64,000 nucleotides of DNA from Sisyra terminalis (GCA_958496175.1 OY292274.1:52896630-52960629), one strand, 5' to 3'; counted from the stretch's first letter, positions 1 through 13,320 are shown. Numbers and translations: made by a program. Notes: generated by a model not told the origin, from the sequence alone.

Positions 1-457
1 AGCAAACTTAAATATGAAGTCATTTATTGTGATAAGGATTAATCCCAACGTATAAATAAAAGGGCTTTTATAGCGGTGGCGTTTATATATATTTTTTAAA
101 ACGAAAAAACACTTATTGTGACATAACTATAATAGTTTGACATATGCAGTCGTTCTATTTTTTGTAGATAATGATATGTTCTACAAAATCGTAATACATT
201 ATTTTGTTCTATAACCAATAGTTTTCGCAGCGCACGCGATAAAAGAGTGTTTTTTGGTAATTTTTTCAGACCTTGGGTTACATTATTGGAGTTTTAGTAT
301 GGATCCCTAACTTTTTTGAAAATTTAATATAGCCTATGTTCACTGGAAATAAAGTAGCTTCCCAACAATGAAAGAATTTTTCAAATGGGTCAAGTAGTTT
401 CGGAGCCTATTCAAAGCAAACAAACAATCAAATCTTTCCTCTTTATAATAATATAGA
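1..457 (-). mobile_element. Non-autonomous Helitron, copy 1 (5' part, cut by window edge)
   Basis: Read on the minus strand, this stretch matches the first ~460 bp of the fuller copy at 61930-62888 over essentially its whole length, with scattered substitutions. Shared landmarks are AAAGAGGAAAG near the 5' end, TTGTTTGTTTGCTTTGAATA, the GCGCACGCGATAAAAG block at 228-245, and the AGCAAACTTAAAT block at the window edge. The 5' terminus is placed at base 457 (TC on the minus strand), as expected for Helitrons, which start with TC and have no inverted repeats. The 3' end, with its hairpin and CTAG, lies outside the window. No protein is encoded, so the copy depended on a helper element. Confidence 0.75.
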
Positions 458-982
458 ATAACAGAAAGAACATTAGAGAAACTCTAGTCTATTTCTGGCT
501 GGAATTGCGAATTTTTTTCGTGATCCCTTTCACGCTCTTGCAAATGAAAGATGATATTGCCCCTCCTCAGAAAAAAATCCCGAATGCACCCTTGTCGGTG
601 TGCGAAAAAAAATACTGAGACTTCAAAATGGAATACAAATAATAATAACTACCGAATTTGATTACATTCCATCAATGATTTAGTATTGGATAAAAGCTAC
701 AGGTGTCTTCATTAACCTTTTCTTTCAAGTACAAACTAAACTAAATAAGACCAAATGTATTAAAACCTTACTATAACATTAAGCTCTAAACTATCAATGG
801 TATGGTAATCTCCATTGGGGCATGGTTTTAATTTTCATCAAAAATTAATAAAGAATTTATAGGTACTTCACTTTTAATATAGTCATATGTATCTTCAGTT
901 ATATAGTCACATTGATGTAACATAGAGCATAAAATTATCATTTACTTAACAATTGAAAATAAAATACAATTAAATATTTCAG
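458..982. other. Unassigned AT-rich DNA
   Basis: There is no open frame of note and no recognised repeat. The last 30 bases (about 955-982) form a pyrimidine/AT-rich run ending in TTTCAG, which reads as a splice acceptor for the exon-like relic that follows. Confidence 0.5.
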
Positions 983-1224
983 GTGCTTTTCAACAGAGCA
1001 AAAGCAGCTTGAATGTAAATATTGTCGATCGTTTATATAGCGTTTTATATAATCAGGTTGGAGTTGATTATGAAAAGGATGCGGCAGCTGTGAAATATTT
1101 TATCTGACGCCTACAAAAATTGGAACACATTTCATCAATGACTTTGCAAAAAAAGTGAAGTAGCGACGACAGTTAAGGCCAAAACGAATGTCGGCATTTG
1201 AGAATTCAGCTCTTACAACAGCAG
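983..1224 (+). pseudogene. Exon-sized coding relic with splice sites, unrecognised
   Basis: A TTTCAG acceptor ends at 982 and an AG|GTAGAA donor follows 1224, bracketing 242 nt that are less AT-rich than the flanks. From 985 one frame runs 40 codons, including DRLYSVLYNQVG and DYEKDAAAVKYFI, and then hits TGA at 1105-1107. Reading can be carried on to the donor only by shifting frame in the A-run near 1114 (KIGTHFINDFAKKVK, then TAG, then MSAFENSALTTAG). The composition and residue use look like former coding sequence rather than chance, but two stops and a frameshift mean it cannot be translated as it stands. Intact splice signals argue for a copied gene fragment, not a processed pseudogene. 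I do not recognise the protein family. No partner exon was identified nearby. Confidence 0.4.
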
Positions 1225-3508
1225 GTAGAAATGAAATATGTAGTAAAAAAACTAGAATACACAGTGTGTAAGCAAATCCAATGCGAAATATTTAATGGTA
1301 TTTCATGGTTCATCAATAGATCACAATAATTTAACGTTTTTGTTCAGTTCTTTTCAAAAGTCATTTTTTATATAACAATAATATGAATAGTTGTAATAAG
1401 AAATTAACGTCTTGTATCATCAAACATTTTAAGTTTAATTACATCTTAAAGTAGCTCTGACTTTTATCATATTTTTCAAATTTTGATAACATCTGATTTA
1501 AATGTCCAATAAAGTATAATACGTAGTCAATATTATTGACTGCAATGCGTGCATTGATGTTTTCGTTTAAATTTTAATTAGTTTCAAATAGTCAATGCAA
1601 CATAAACTTTGAGCTTTGTATTTAACAATCAATTGAAAGTATAAGTATTCGAACAAATACATATACAGTGCATAATTTAAATTAAATCGATCGATAAGAA
1701 AAGGGAGAGGGCATAAGAGAGGATTGTTGAAATTGTTCCATCTGCTGATTTGTAAGTACAAGAAATAAGAAGATGTCGCATTTGACAGTTTACAAATAAT
1801 ATGTTAAAATATTTTGTTTATGTATTTTGTGTGTGTTAATATATAAGGGTCTGTGAAAGTATTAGTGGCGGCTTACATTCTTATGAGAGCTACACCCAGA
1901 TATTAACGGCTTCTTCAGTGGTGGTCATTAGGATAATAGCATGTTTCATTAATGACAATCACCCAAATTATCAATGCACCTATTTCATTTCAACTTTTGT
2001 ATAGTCTTTTTGTGCCTTTTCTTCAACAGATCAACTATGTTTTATATAATTACGTATGCTTCATTGTTTTAATTTTCTCTTGCAAACCTTTAACGTTGAT
2101 TTACCACCGTTTTGTTTATTTATAAAAAAAATAAAAAAGGTTTTTTTTACTAACTTTTGATGCATTAAACTTTATAAAGTTATCTGCAATAAAAACAAAA
2201 AAATTTTTTTTTTCTTATTCAGTTATCATAATCAATGTCATGATATGATTCATATGGTTTTTTGAATTCCGTAGATTTCCGTAGATTTTTGGGTTTAGGA
2301 TGACTATATTATTCCATTATTTTAATTTATTATTTTAAAAACTTAAATTAATATGAGTGTCTCATTTTATAGCCCAGGTCAGCCCAGGAATTCCAACTTT
2401 TGATATTTTATGTTTCTTGTTTATTCGTTGCGTTTAAATTTGTGCCATTTGAAAAAAATTGGATCATCAAGGAATTCCTAGCAGAAATATAGGAAAGCTC
2501 GTATATTTTAGGAACCGAGAATCATTTTGGCTGTAAAAAAGCCATTACAGGCACGACAAAAGTCTCTTCTAGATAAATTTGATGCTTTATCATAGAAAAA
2601 CAAAGAATTTTAGTAAATACTTTTTAACTGTAAACCTTGTTAAAATTGAGTTATTGCAATACTACCTTTATCAAAATGAGTTTAATTCGTAATTTTGATA
2701 TATCTATGGTTCCCCAATCTTTCTATCTGTCTTTCAAAATTGTTCCATTTTTTCGAATTTTCGGGATTTCTATGCTTCACTTTCAAATACTAAATCGAAG
2801 TCCAATTTTGTGGAACAATTCAAAGAAATATCTTAAAGTTTGGTATACTTGTATATCTTCTAGTTTTATCAAATTTATTTCCAAATTTTCATCAAATTAC
2901 ATACTTAGTTAGAAACTATGCCATTTTTAACGCTCAAAAACTCGTTTTCATGGCTGAAACCGAAACCAAATATCGGTATTAGTCTCAGTTTTGGCCGAAA
3001 CTTCCTTAGATGTATGATGTTTCCGAAGAAAAAAATAGTTAACCATAATAAGTTCGTCTCTACTTTTAAATCCTTTATAAATCATTTAATTTATAATATT
3101 TTAGCCAACCATTAACATATCATAATATTATCACCTCTTATTTCAAATAAATTATTTGTACTGAAATAAGGGGTTGATTTGACAGAAAAGCACCAAATAT
3201 TTCTTTTTAATATTAGTTATGAATAACACAAAATAAAAAAAAGTTACAAAACAAAATTAATAGGTATTTTTAGGTACACAAAACAGAAAGTACTTTGTCG
3301 TACATCTAAAAAACAAAATAATTTCTTCTAAACATTGGTCAATTTTCTTTCGAACTGAAAAAAATTATTAAGGGAAATATTAAAAATAATTTTTATGAAA
3401 TGATAATTAGGTATCAGTATTCATAATTGAAGAATTTATTGTTGTAAATGACAAACAATAATTTTTCAAAATTTTCATCTCACGAATTCAGTTTCGGTTT
3501 CGGTCGTA

Positions 3509-3531
3509 GTTTCTAGAAATTTTCTAGAAAC
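3509..3531. repeat. Short palindrome with two TTCTAGAA cores
   Basis: Two 10-bp arms (GTTTCTAGAA / TTCTAGAAAC) flank three bases. Each arm contains TTCnnGAA, the core of a heat-shock element, but the spacing between the two cores is 3 rather than the usual 2 bases. No gene is close by, so regulation is unlikely. Confidence 0.4.
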
Positions 3532-3736
3532 GAAGCCAAAACTTGTTTTTTTTTTTGTCGAAATTAGAGCGAAATCGAAAGTTCGGCCGTACACTAGCGT
3601 ACACATTAAATATATGAATGCTTTTGAAAACCTTAAATAAAAAAAAATGAAATTGAATAAGGGAAATTAAAATAATTTGGATATGTACTTCTCGACTGAC
3701 AGTATAACTAGCCAGTAGTTTAGCTGATGTTTTGTT

Positions 3737-3778
3737 ATATTACTCTAACACATAGCCGAAACCATCGGCTAGTAATAT
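3737..3778. repeat. Two-step hairpin
   Basis: The inner stem AGCCGA/TCGGCT (3754-3759 with 3765-3770) has a 5-nt loop. An outer stem ATATTACT/AGTAATAT (3737-3744 with 3771-3778) is separated from it by nine unpaired bases on the 5' side and none on the 3' side. It may be the end of a worn transposon. It contains CTAG but lacks the hairpin-to-CTAG spacing of a Helitron end. Confidence 0.4.
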
Positions 3779-5689
3779 ATAACTTCAGTGATAAATTTGG
3801 TATTCTAAAGAATTTTTAAAAATAACATTTAATTTTTTAAACTTTCAATGTAATTACAGTTATTTTGTTTTGTATTATAAAAATATAGTTATATTTAGTT
3901 AATTCATTTTATATTATTTAGATAGGGTTTGTACCTATAAAAATATTGGGACGAGTCCTTAGACCATATTTAAGCCGACAAGTTATTAAAATTAAATATC
4001 GTTTCGGTGTAAAAATTGTTCCTTATAAAAAAACATTAAACATAAACTTTTTTATTTGGTGTGAAATTACCAAATCAAAAAATGAAATACCAAACGACTT
4101 TTTTTTATTATTTTTTTGCTAATTGCAAAGGCAGTTTCATGTTATATAGTTACTGTCATCATGCAGTTGTTGTGTCGGGAACGAAGTTGGTGTACAAGTT
4201 ATACAAAGACATGAAGTCGATTTTCAAATTTATTATCCTGTATTCATTTATAGCTCAATTTAACAATATGGTATAGGAGTTGACCGACGAGTAACCAGTG
4301 TACGTTAAGGCTGTCAAGAATAAATAATACAATGTCTTCATTTCAACCAAAGTAAATAAACCATACTTACTCAACCGCATAGTTATAATAAAATATTGCT
4401 CTGTGTAGTTGGAGAAAATTACCGACCACTATGTGTAAAAATCCGTGAGCTTTACTAACTAAGAGCGAGAGATTTGCGTGAGTTTTATCTGTCTGAATTA
4501 TGCTATAAAAATTTATATTTACGACTCCAAATAATATTTAATTTAATGCTTTGTTATTTGTGATTCTTCGTTTTATTGTTTTAACACCAATCCAAAATAA
4601 ATAAATATTTCAAATTCCTTCTTGTGTTAGTTGCGCTTGCATTGTTAACTTAATTCAACTCATAAAATATCAAATTATAACCCTTATAATCTACAGTGTA
4701 TGATCTCCATAAATAAACTTATAACTAAAGTTCAATATTTCGAATATTGTAGTTTTAAGTGAATGATTAAGTATATATTTTTTTTGTAATAATTTGAAAG
4801 AATGAGTCGCTACTTATGTATGATGAACAAGTAATAATAGAATAATATCCAACCGCGTTTCGTTTAAAAATTAATTTATACAAATTTTTACTAGCGTGTT
4901 ATGCGGTGGTCAGTGTAAAGATATAATCGAGAAAATTTAAATTTAACTACCTGTGAACATTTCGAAACATCTGTACAGCATTTCGTATATTATTATCACA
5001 GATATTATGAGTAAGCTGGGTAGAGGTTTGAATCGACGTGACAAGGTGTCAAATTGACGATAATTTATTTACGATATTATGATTCTTAAATTGTCCGTGC
5101 TAAATATAGATAAGTGTTGCAAAACGAACCCGTTTAGTAACCGATAATATGCAATCATTAGAAGGGTTTAAAATTTCGGTAAAAAATTAAAGACCATTTT
5201 AACCATTTTAACCTTCGTTATTTAAATGGTCTATTTACTAAGGGTATCAAAATAATAATCATATGTCCTACTTCCGAAAACAATACAATACTTTCAATTT
5301 TTTAATCGAAGTATTTTAGAACTTTAGAAACTTTAGAAAACAAGGTTATAGTAACTTTTCTTTCTTACATACTTGACAAGCAGACTAATACTGTTCAATG
5401 GTTCTTAATAAAAGGTAATATTAATTAAAAGGTAGAGATAAAGACTTAAGAAAAAATATCCCTGATTTCTCTTTGTAATAGTTGACAAATCGATTAACAG
5501 ATAATATTTAATTATATTAATATTTTTAAGCAAGAAAAAAACAGTAAAATCTAAAGAAATTTTCCGCCATCCTGCAAAGCTTTTCTCCATTAATTATAAA
5601 GAATTATAAAAGAACACTACCTGTTATACAGAAGGAAGAAAATATTAAAGAATCACATAGATTTTTTTTTATTTAGTTGGGATTTCTAG

Positions 5690-5929
5690 GATAAGATTAA
5701 TCATACTTCAACACTGAAACATCAGTGCTTATTATGTTTCCTGGGTTCCTATTATTCCTGTGTTTATGCTCGGTGGTGTTCCTCAATATTGTGCAGTGAT
5801 TTTTGTAAACCCATTTTCGATGGTATTTTTCACTGCCGCCAAATAGAATACTGCCAATTATCTAAGGCTATGCCAATCTACCAAACCAAAGTTCTCACGT
5901 TAAAACCTTATCCGATAACTCCAACTTAA
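5690..5929 (+). other. Moderately GC-rich open frame, cysteine-rich, unrecognised
   Basis: A stop-free run of 79 codons lies between TAG (5687) and TAA (5927). It has no early ATG and contains seven to nine cysteines, for example LLCFLGSYYSCVYARWC and FHCRQIEYCQLSKAM. It stands out because the neighbourhood is about 70% A+T. The minus strand over the same bases is also partly open, so this may only reflect local composition. I see no splice-bounded structure and no family motif. It may be a fragment of an old repeat, and I would not treat it as a gene. Confidence 0.2.
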
Positions 5930-6241
5930 TTGGATATATCAATATCACCTTTCGCACAATTAGATATACTCTCTGGTGCATAATTAGCAAAAAATATAAT
6001 CAGTTTAGTGAAAAATATATAAAATGCCTAAATTCGGGTAAAATTGCTTTCAAAAGGAATAATCCAAATCCAGGATATGTCATTTTATTTAAGCCCATGA
6101 AAGGCTAGAAATGGAATAGTCTTGCTAATTTCTTCTTGTCTAAAGGAGTAACATTTTTATTGTCATTAAGGCAATTCATCCATCAACTTAAACAGTACTA
6201 GGTGTTTTAAATATTACAACACTGCAATAATAAGTAGAGAA

Positions 6242-7010
6242 TAGGGATTGCAATATCGGTATACTGGGATACCGAATACTGGTATTTTGAGCCATTTGTA
6301 CAATTTCGTAATACTGGTATTCGCAAGTTTATATTTTTTTTTCGGTAGTTACTAGAATTGTTTTAATTATTTCCACTTTATTTTCAAGGATCGACATCAT
6401 AGCAAAATAGTACCTATACAGTTTTGTTTTTGTCACCCTAACGGGTGAACTTAATTACACTGTGAATACAAAGTTGGAATTTAAAAATATCTTTGGGTAT
6501 TTATATAACTGTATTGATTTAAAAAATGAAAAGGAAAAAAAGAGACTAACCAATTCGAATTTGATCAAACAGAGTAAATTTTCTTTAAATATTTCATCCC
6601 CAAACCAATCCACATTTTGAACATTTCGGTTGAGTTTTTGAAGATAATGAAGACACTTGTGTTAATAGTGAAAAGATGATTATCTCTTGAGCAAAAAATA
6701 AAAACATCACAGTTACAACATACCAAAATACAATACAGAAATTAGTTATACCCAAAACCAACACAAGAGTATTCGATTTATTTAAAGATGAGGAATTAAG
6801 AAATCGGTAAATAAAGTAGTTGAAAGATACACATTTTATTTTTGATATTATTCCCTCTAATTAAACTGGCAAATAAAACAAAGAAACACAAGTGCTTTCT
6901 TTCTTTTTCTAAATTCGTACTATTGCTATTAAAACTTAAAACCAGTATTCCAGTATTGAGATTCATAAAATACCGTGTAGCGGACTCTTGGTCCGGTATT
7001 GCAACCCCTA
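6242..7010. mobile_element. hAT-type MITE
   Basis: The left end TAGGGATTGCAATATCGG is mirrored at the right end by CCGGTATTGCAACCCCTA, giving inverted termini of the TAGGGRTTGCAATAyCGG form typical of hAT elements. Further inward both arms keep CGGTAT/ATACCG and 'ACTGGTAT' type matches. The flanking octamers GTAGAGAA and GAAGAGAG agree at six of eight positions, consistent with the 8-bp target duplication hAT transposases make. The 769-bp interior is AT-rich with no open frame of use, so the element is non-autonomous and old. Confidence 0.65.
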
Positions 7011-10000
7011 GAAGAGAGTGGTAAACATTTTTTAAAGCTACAATTTTTCACAATTGTAGTAATTAAGCATGTTGATCTTATACTTTCATAAATAATTTGA
7101 TATCTTCTTAAAATTTTGATTTCTGTATATTGAAATAATTAAATTAATAAAATGTACAATTTAGCCGTCTCTCCTCTCCTTATATAGATATCAGTGAACA
7201 TGCTCTCAATATAAGGATTACAATATTTTTTTACATAACTAAAAATTTTATTTCCGCAAAGATGATGTGTTTAATTTCGAGCATAACGAGTTGTAATAAC
7301 ACATATAATAGAGATGATCTTGTTTTTATTGGCTTTAAGAAAAGTAGGTACATTCATATATGAAAAAGTATGTATAATTTCAAATATTATATTTATATTT
7401 TTACATAAGTATATTTAGTTGAAATAAGATCCAACAATTGACCATACAGGAATGGCTTATTTTCGTTATTCAAAATTTTTATTTTCCGATTGATCAGTTA
7501 ATTAACGACACTTATCTATGAAAAATATGTGCCTCCCATAAAATTATATAAGAATTCTTGACAGTTGAAATCGTTAAAGGAGAGAAAAAAAAATAAATGT
7601 AATAAAATATAACCTTTATTTCGAAATATATTTATCTTCCAAAAATTAATTTATGGTGATTGAATTTAAAGATAAATTATGATAAAATAAATTATGTAAA
7701 CTATTTGTCGTTTGGATTTTATATTTAAATGTTTCTAAAACAACTGTGATAGACTTTAATGTATCGATCGCTTCAAATTAGAATTTCGGCAGATGTTAAG
7801 GTATGACTAACTACTACAGTAAAGAAAAAAATGATAACGTTTCATTTTAACATAAACTGATACTTTTAATAGCCATTGAAAAATTGATATTTAAAATTAT
7901 ACTTTTCAATATCAATTTTTAATTCTACAATCAAAGTTGCACATTTGGAAGTTGAAGTAGTGGAAATATATTGCATGAATATTTAAGGAGTAAACTATAT
8001 CTACTACATTTATAGTAAAATTTTAAAAATACTTATTTTTTCGCAGAAGAAAAATAAGTTTTATTGACGATTTTTTTTTAAATTTTATATGCTTGGATAA
8101 ATTAAGTATATGAAAGGGTTCATATTTTTTAAGTTTAACAGTTGGGTTATGGGCCTTACTTCGATTTACCAAGAGCTGAACATATAGGCAAAAAAGATTC
8201 TTTAAAATTATTCGATCGCTTATAGGCACCCACCTGGCCCTTAAAACAAACAATTGATTCGCGATTTATGATCGGAAAGAAAAAAAAGGGCTCACAGTAG
8301 TCGAAGCAGAACCAAAATATAACGCTCACAAAATGTATTACTATTCGGTTATACGCTCAATGTAACTCATATGAATTCAATTACATTTTTGCACAGAAAA
8401 AAAATTATGATAAATTTTAAAATGAGCAATGTTGACGTGTTACAAGAAATTATCTTTTATGATGTTTATTAACGCCAATTGCTGGCTCAACATAATTAAT
8501 GATAATGTAAAAATGTGTGTAATTAATATTCAATTTATCGTAAATATCATTTAAAAGTAATTTGCCAGTTGCAATATTAATATAATCCAGGTCAGCATCT
8601 ACATTACTACATATGGTTTGTGGGTACTAATAATTTTCAGACCAGTATATTTTTTAATATTACTTTTGTTCTTATTATTATCATTTTTTAAAAAAAGAAA
8701 TATTCGCGTTGGATTTTTATAGTCCGTGTAATCATTTTCTCGGTTCACTTTAAATGAGCAGATGCTTTTCCTCAATCTTTACTCTGGCGGTATAATTAAA
8801 TAAAATTGAAAGTGTCTTTTAATTTTTTTGCTTTACATTATTCAATATTGAAGATTTGTATTCTTCCCTTAACGTATGTTTTTTTTAAGCAAATAATTGA
8901 ATTTTTATTATACGAATAATGAAATCTATAAAAACAAAAAACAAAAATAGTTGAAAAGTTTTTTTTTAAGTTTTCCCTTAGACTCAAAATATAAACTTGG
9001 ATTAAAAAACTATACAACCACATATTATTTAAAAAGTATTATTTTTTCGATATGCATATTCAATAGGCATAAGCACTCAAGCATGTATTTATTGAGCTCT
9101 ACTCAGATCTCAGTTTAGAATAAACCAAATATTGGATTCATAAAGCCTAATTTAACTTGAAAATTTTAGTCTATTATTTTATCTGGTGTAAATTTTTCGG
9201 GGAAATAATATCATATATGCTCAATTATTTAAGAAGAATGGATATAGTTAATACCATTCTTCTTTATTAGATTTAAATTGTTTTTAATTACGGTATGTAA
9301 TTGTGATTATTGAAACCTAAGTGATAAATACAAATTTTCACGACTTCATTTTATAAAAATAATAAAAGTTATTAAATTGTATACTTTTTAATGCTTTTAT
9401 TTTTTATTATTATTATAATTGAATAAGCAATTCTTTTTCTAAATTTAAATATAAGTTTCAAGTTAATCAAGTTTTAGGGTTGTATAGAGTTATAGGTATC
9501 GGAAGACCAAATAAGAACGATTTAAAATTTAATTTAAAACAGAGCTAAAACGGTATTAAATTTACTTATAATGTAATTTATTAACTTTTTTCATATTTAT
9601 TTCAAAACAACTATATTCAAATGATCGTTCTTTAGATTTATTTAAAAATTTGATTCTAGAACATTAATCTGCAGTAACATTTTACATAAATCAACACTTA
9701 TTCCAGCGATAACAGGAATAATATTTTTTTTTAAGATTGTTGATATTTTTTGATTTTATAAAACCAATTGATTGCTAAAATGTCCCAATAAAAGCCCCTA
9801 ATAAAAATTTTAATGAAGTAATATTACAGGATTCTGATATTCCACAACGAAATTTTTAAATGAACTTTAGTTGAACTTTTCCTTCAATTGGTTGATTACG
9901 TTTTGAGATGTTTGGCATGTTGCACTATCTTGTAGAAACCATAAATTGTTCAGGTTGAAATTATCGAATTTATGCCGCAGAAAAATTGTAACCGTGTTTG

Positions 10001-13000
10001 AAGATTTTTGTATTAACGATAACTGGAATAGCATTTCCCTTTTTAAAAATATATCATCCGATTACACCTTCAGACTATAAGCCATACCAAACTGTTTATT
10101 TTTGAAGGTAAAAGGATATTTCGGGAAAAACATGAGTATTTTTTTCAATTCAAACGCGAATTTTACTTATACTTATTTAGGAAATCATTTAATCAGAAAT
10201 GCGCTTCATCGCTGAATATGATTTTTCTATAAAATAATGAATTCATGTAACTTTAAAACCAGTAGCTAAACTAGATTTTTAAGCCCATAAGCAGATCCCA
10301 ACAAGAAAGGTCCTACTTATAATTCATCTGTTTATATAAAAGAATTATTTTAAGTTAAATTAAAATTATAAAATATAAATAAATCAAGAATTAAGAAAAG
10401 TAAATTCAATTTCCTATAAATATATTTATAATCTCACAAAGCTTAAAAAAATCTCAATTCACCAAAGTACTGTCAATATGATATTATTTAATATTCTATC
10501 AAAAAGTTTAGTTATATAATTCTTTAATTAACAAAGTTATGTAGTAAATTTATAATCTTTTTGTTTATTAATAAGTTTTCCGTTTGTTCCCTATAGCAGC
10601 GTTACTATCAAAAACCTAATCAACAAAATTTCTACTCAATAAATTGTCATTTAGCGTAAGCTCTTGGAACAATTGAATTTTAAATGCCTTAAATTGCAAA
10701 TCTTATTGAAGAATATTTCAATTAGTGCTATAAGAAAATGCAAGTTCTTGAGAATGACGTCGAATTGATTGTTTCCGATTTTCAATCATACTTTAATTCA
10801 TAACATCGATTTTTTCTGCAATACGTTTACTAGGACGGGTTGATTTCTCAACGCCACAAATACTTCTTTGTGGCTCATATTTTCACATTACCAATAGTAA
10901 ATTCTGTAGGTCAATTATATTGACCATAAATTTCACGTAACGCGCAAAGCCTAACCCAAACAATAAATTACATATACAATAATTTTTTACAATTTCGAAA
11001 AGCTGTGTTACTGTGTAACTTTCAACAACTATTGTCAATTAATATTGAAATTAAATTTTAAATTTGTAGATAATTTAAAACCTAATATGTAAAATATAAA
11101 GTTCAAATTTTATCACCCTATAATAGCGACAATTTTTAAAAACTATGTCTATTATTTGAAACTTAATGTAAACAAAGTAATTTATGCAGTACTAGAGCCA
11201 ATACTGATAATTGGCATACATAAGAGATTTATGTATTGTTTCAGTTCCTTTTAATATCAATCGCAGTTACTGACTTTTTTGGTTTGTAAAAGCATTTAAA
11301 CTAATGAAAACAGCATTCACAAAAACTTAAAAATAATATTGGTAACGCCATTATATTTATTTGGGTATTGTTTTGCCGATATGAACGAAAAAATTATCAA
11401 ATGACTAATTAAATTCAAGTCAAGTTTTGGTAATTTTTTGAAATAAATTATGTCAGCATCCATCATTACGGAAAAATGTGAAACTAAATGTATGCAACAT
11501 ATGATTTTACAGATTTCAACATGAGCCCTAAAGGAGAAATATTTTGCACGTATTTTGAACGCATAAAACCTGCCAGCAAGATGAATAATTAGCGCCCGAA
11601 AAACGCAAAACAGATTTGTTTCACCGGCTTCGCTTTATCATGGAAATTAATAAAGTATGTAACTACCGTTCATAATAAATATACCTACGCCGGCATACTG
11701 TAGCCACTTATATAAATACATTCAATTGTAAGCTTCATCATAAAACACCACCTGGTTCTTGTTACAATTAATTATGAATTTCAGTCAGGCTCAATCATTT
11801 TCAATACGGTAGCTGATGCATTCAGCCCCACAAGCCAGTAGTGATAAAACAATGAAAATATCTTTCTGTATATAGTCCCATACTCAAAAGAAGCAAATTA
11901 AAAAGCAAAAAATTGATCTGATTTTTAATTCTCAGAATAAGAAAATTATTACTGGTTAGTGCTATTTAGGAGAGATTTTATGGGGAAAGTATGATAATAA
12001 GTTTCAATTGACAAAATATTTACAAACTGGTTTCGGTAATTTTTTTAATGTCGTGTTAGTAATTAATTGTGCGTGTTATATATGTGCAATAATAAATAAT
12101 TTAATTGAAAAAAAAAATATATCGCAAATAAAAGTCAATATAGTCACATATGATTTACTACCAAATTGATTCAATATTCTTACAAGAAAAATGTTTTAAT
12201 TATTAATTAATTAGTTTAAAAATTCGTTAATGCATCAAAGTGTTAATGAATTTTTTTCAACCAATAATTAATAATAAAATATAACGGCTACGAATACTTT
12301 TTCCAATTGCATTGCTTTATATCTCTTCTTGTTTTGTCTTTATGTATATTCTTTTATTTTACTAAATATTTGTAAAGATTATTGTCATTACTAATTTCCT
12401 ACATATTTTCCATTTTTTTGTTATTCATAATAGGATTAAAACGTTTCTAAGTTAAAAACATTTCAATAACAAATCAAGAAAAGTATCAAAATCTATGTTG
12501 TTTTTGAAAACGGACGATTATTTGGCAAATTATGTCTGCATATTATATTTTCCAAACTTATTTATGCTTAATATTTTCAAAGATTTGTATACTTATTTAA
12601 CATGGGGATATGTAATTTTAAGTAGCTATACCTGAGGATTGTTAAATGATTAATTTAAACTCTTGGCAAGTTCGGTTTCGAATTGCATCCCGTGGAGCAT
12701 GGACCCCGTGTTTAAAAATCCTAATCTAATATGTAACCGTAATTAAGGGATGTTTTTTTCCTGTAGGACATAGGCATTAAACAAAGTATAGTGCTAAAAA
12801 TATTTTTGAAGTACTATAATCTTAAAAGTATAGATTTTATTGCTTTTTATTCTTCAATCCCTAGATTTTATCGCTAAGTGGTCATCAGTCAATTATTGAA
12901 AAATAAAACATAAAGAATTATTTTAAATTTTGATTCAGTTTTTGATTAAATTTTAATATAATCAACTTCTTCAACAAACTCTACATAAATCTTCTATATT

Positions 13001-13261
13001 TATATCATTCTTATGAAAGAATTTAATTTCAACTACAAATTCATGATTATGAAAATAGAAGAATTTATTAAATGGTGAGAGAAAAATTTGACTTAAATAT
13101 TATGTCAATTAAATCATATACTTATACTTTTTTTGCAAGTTCTTTTTCGTCATAAGTTCGAAAATAAATTTTATCAATAAATAGGTTGTGTCCATATTTT
13201 ACATAATTTTATTTATTTTTAGTAGGATAGTGAACACGAAAGGATGTAGATCTATGTACTA
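7011..13261. other. Long AT-rich stretch without genes
   Basis: No supported gene, RNA gene or transposon end. Small open frames (for example near 8023-8253 and 8838-9023 on the minus strand) have skewed AT-driven composition and no motif. A simple hairpin at 7879-7920 is the only clear structure. Confidence 0.5.
7879..7920. repeat. Perfect 13-bp hairpin
   Basis: AAAAATTGATATT at 7879-7891 is mirrored exactly by AATATCAATTTTT at 7908-7920 across a 16-nt loop. AT-only stems of this length are expected now and then in such DNA. Confidence 0.4.
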
Positions 13262-13320
13262 ATTATTAATTTTGCGACACGTTTCGGTCTTTTATTAGAC
13301 TTTCATCAGGCTTCTAAAAT
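13262..13320 (-). ncRNA. Hammerhead-ribozyme-like motif (Penelope/retrozyme type)
   Basis: On the minus strand the order is CTGATGA (13303-13309), a small stem-loop with AGTC...GAC, GAAAC (13281-13285), then GTGTC (13276-13280). These are the conserved hammerhead core pieces CUGAUGA, stem II, GAAA and the NUH cleavage site, here GUC. Helix III would be only about two base pairs (AC/GU), as in the short-helix-III hammerheads known from Penelope-like elements, which work as dimers. Stem I can form from GC/GC plus UUUU/AAAA across an internal loop. Stem II carries two A-C mismatches at its base, so activity is doubtful. No Penelope reverse transcriptase is visible nearby. Confidence 0.5.

Larger units (their letters stand above)
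1225..5689. other. Long AT-rich stretch without genes
   Basis: Only short chance open frames are present. Two small inverted repeats (3509-3531 and 3737-3778) are listed separately. Fragments rich in TTTCGG/CCGAAA occur near 2950-2990 and 3490-3590 in opposite orientation and may be worn ends of one element, but the match is too weak to call. Confidence 0.5.

Noticed and set aside
2637..3115. Two consecutive plus-strand frames (91 and 65 codons)
   Set aside because: Phe/Ile/Ser-rich, no motif, no splice sites joining them. They overlap weak TTTCGG repeat remnants.
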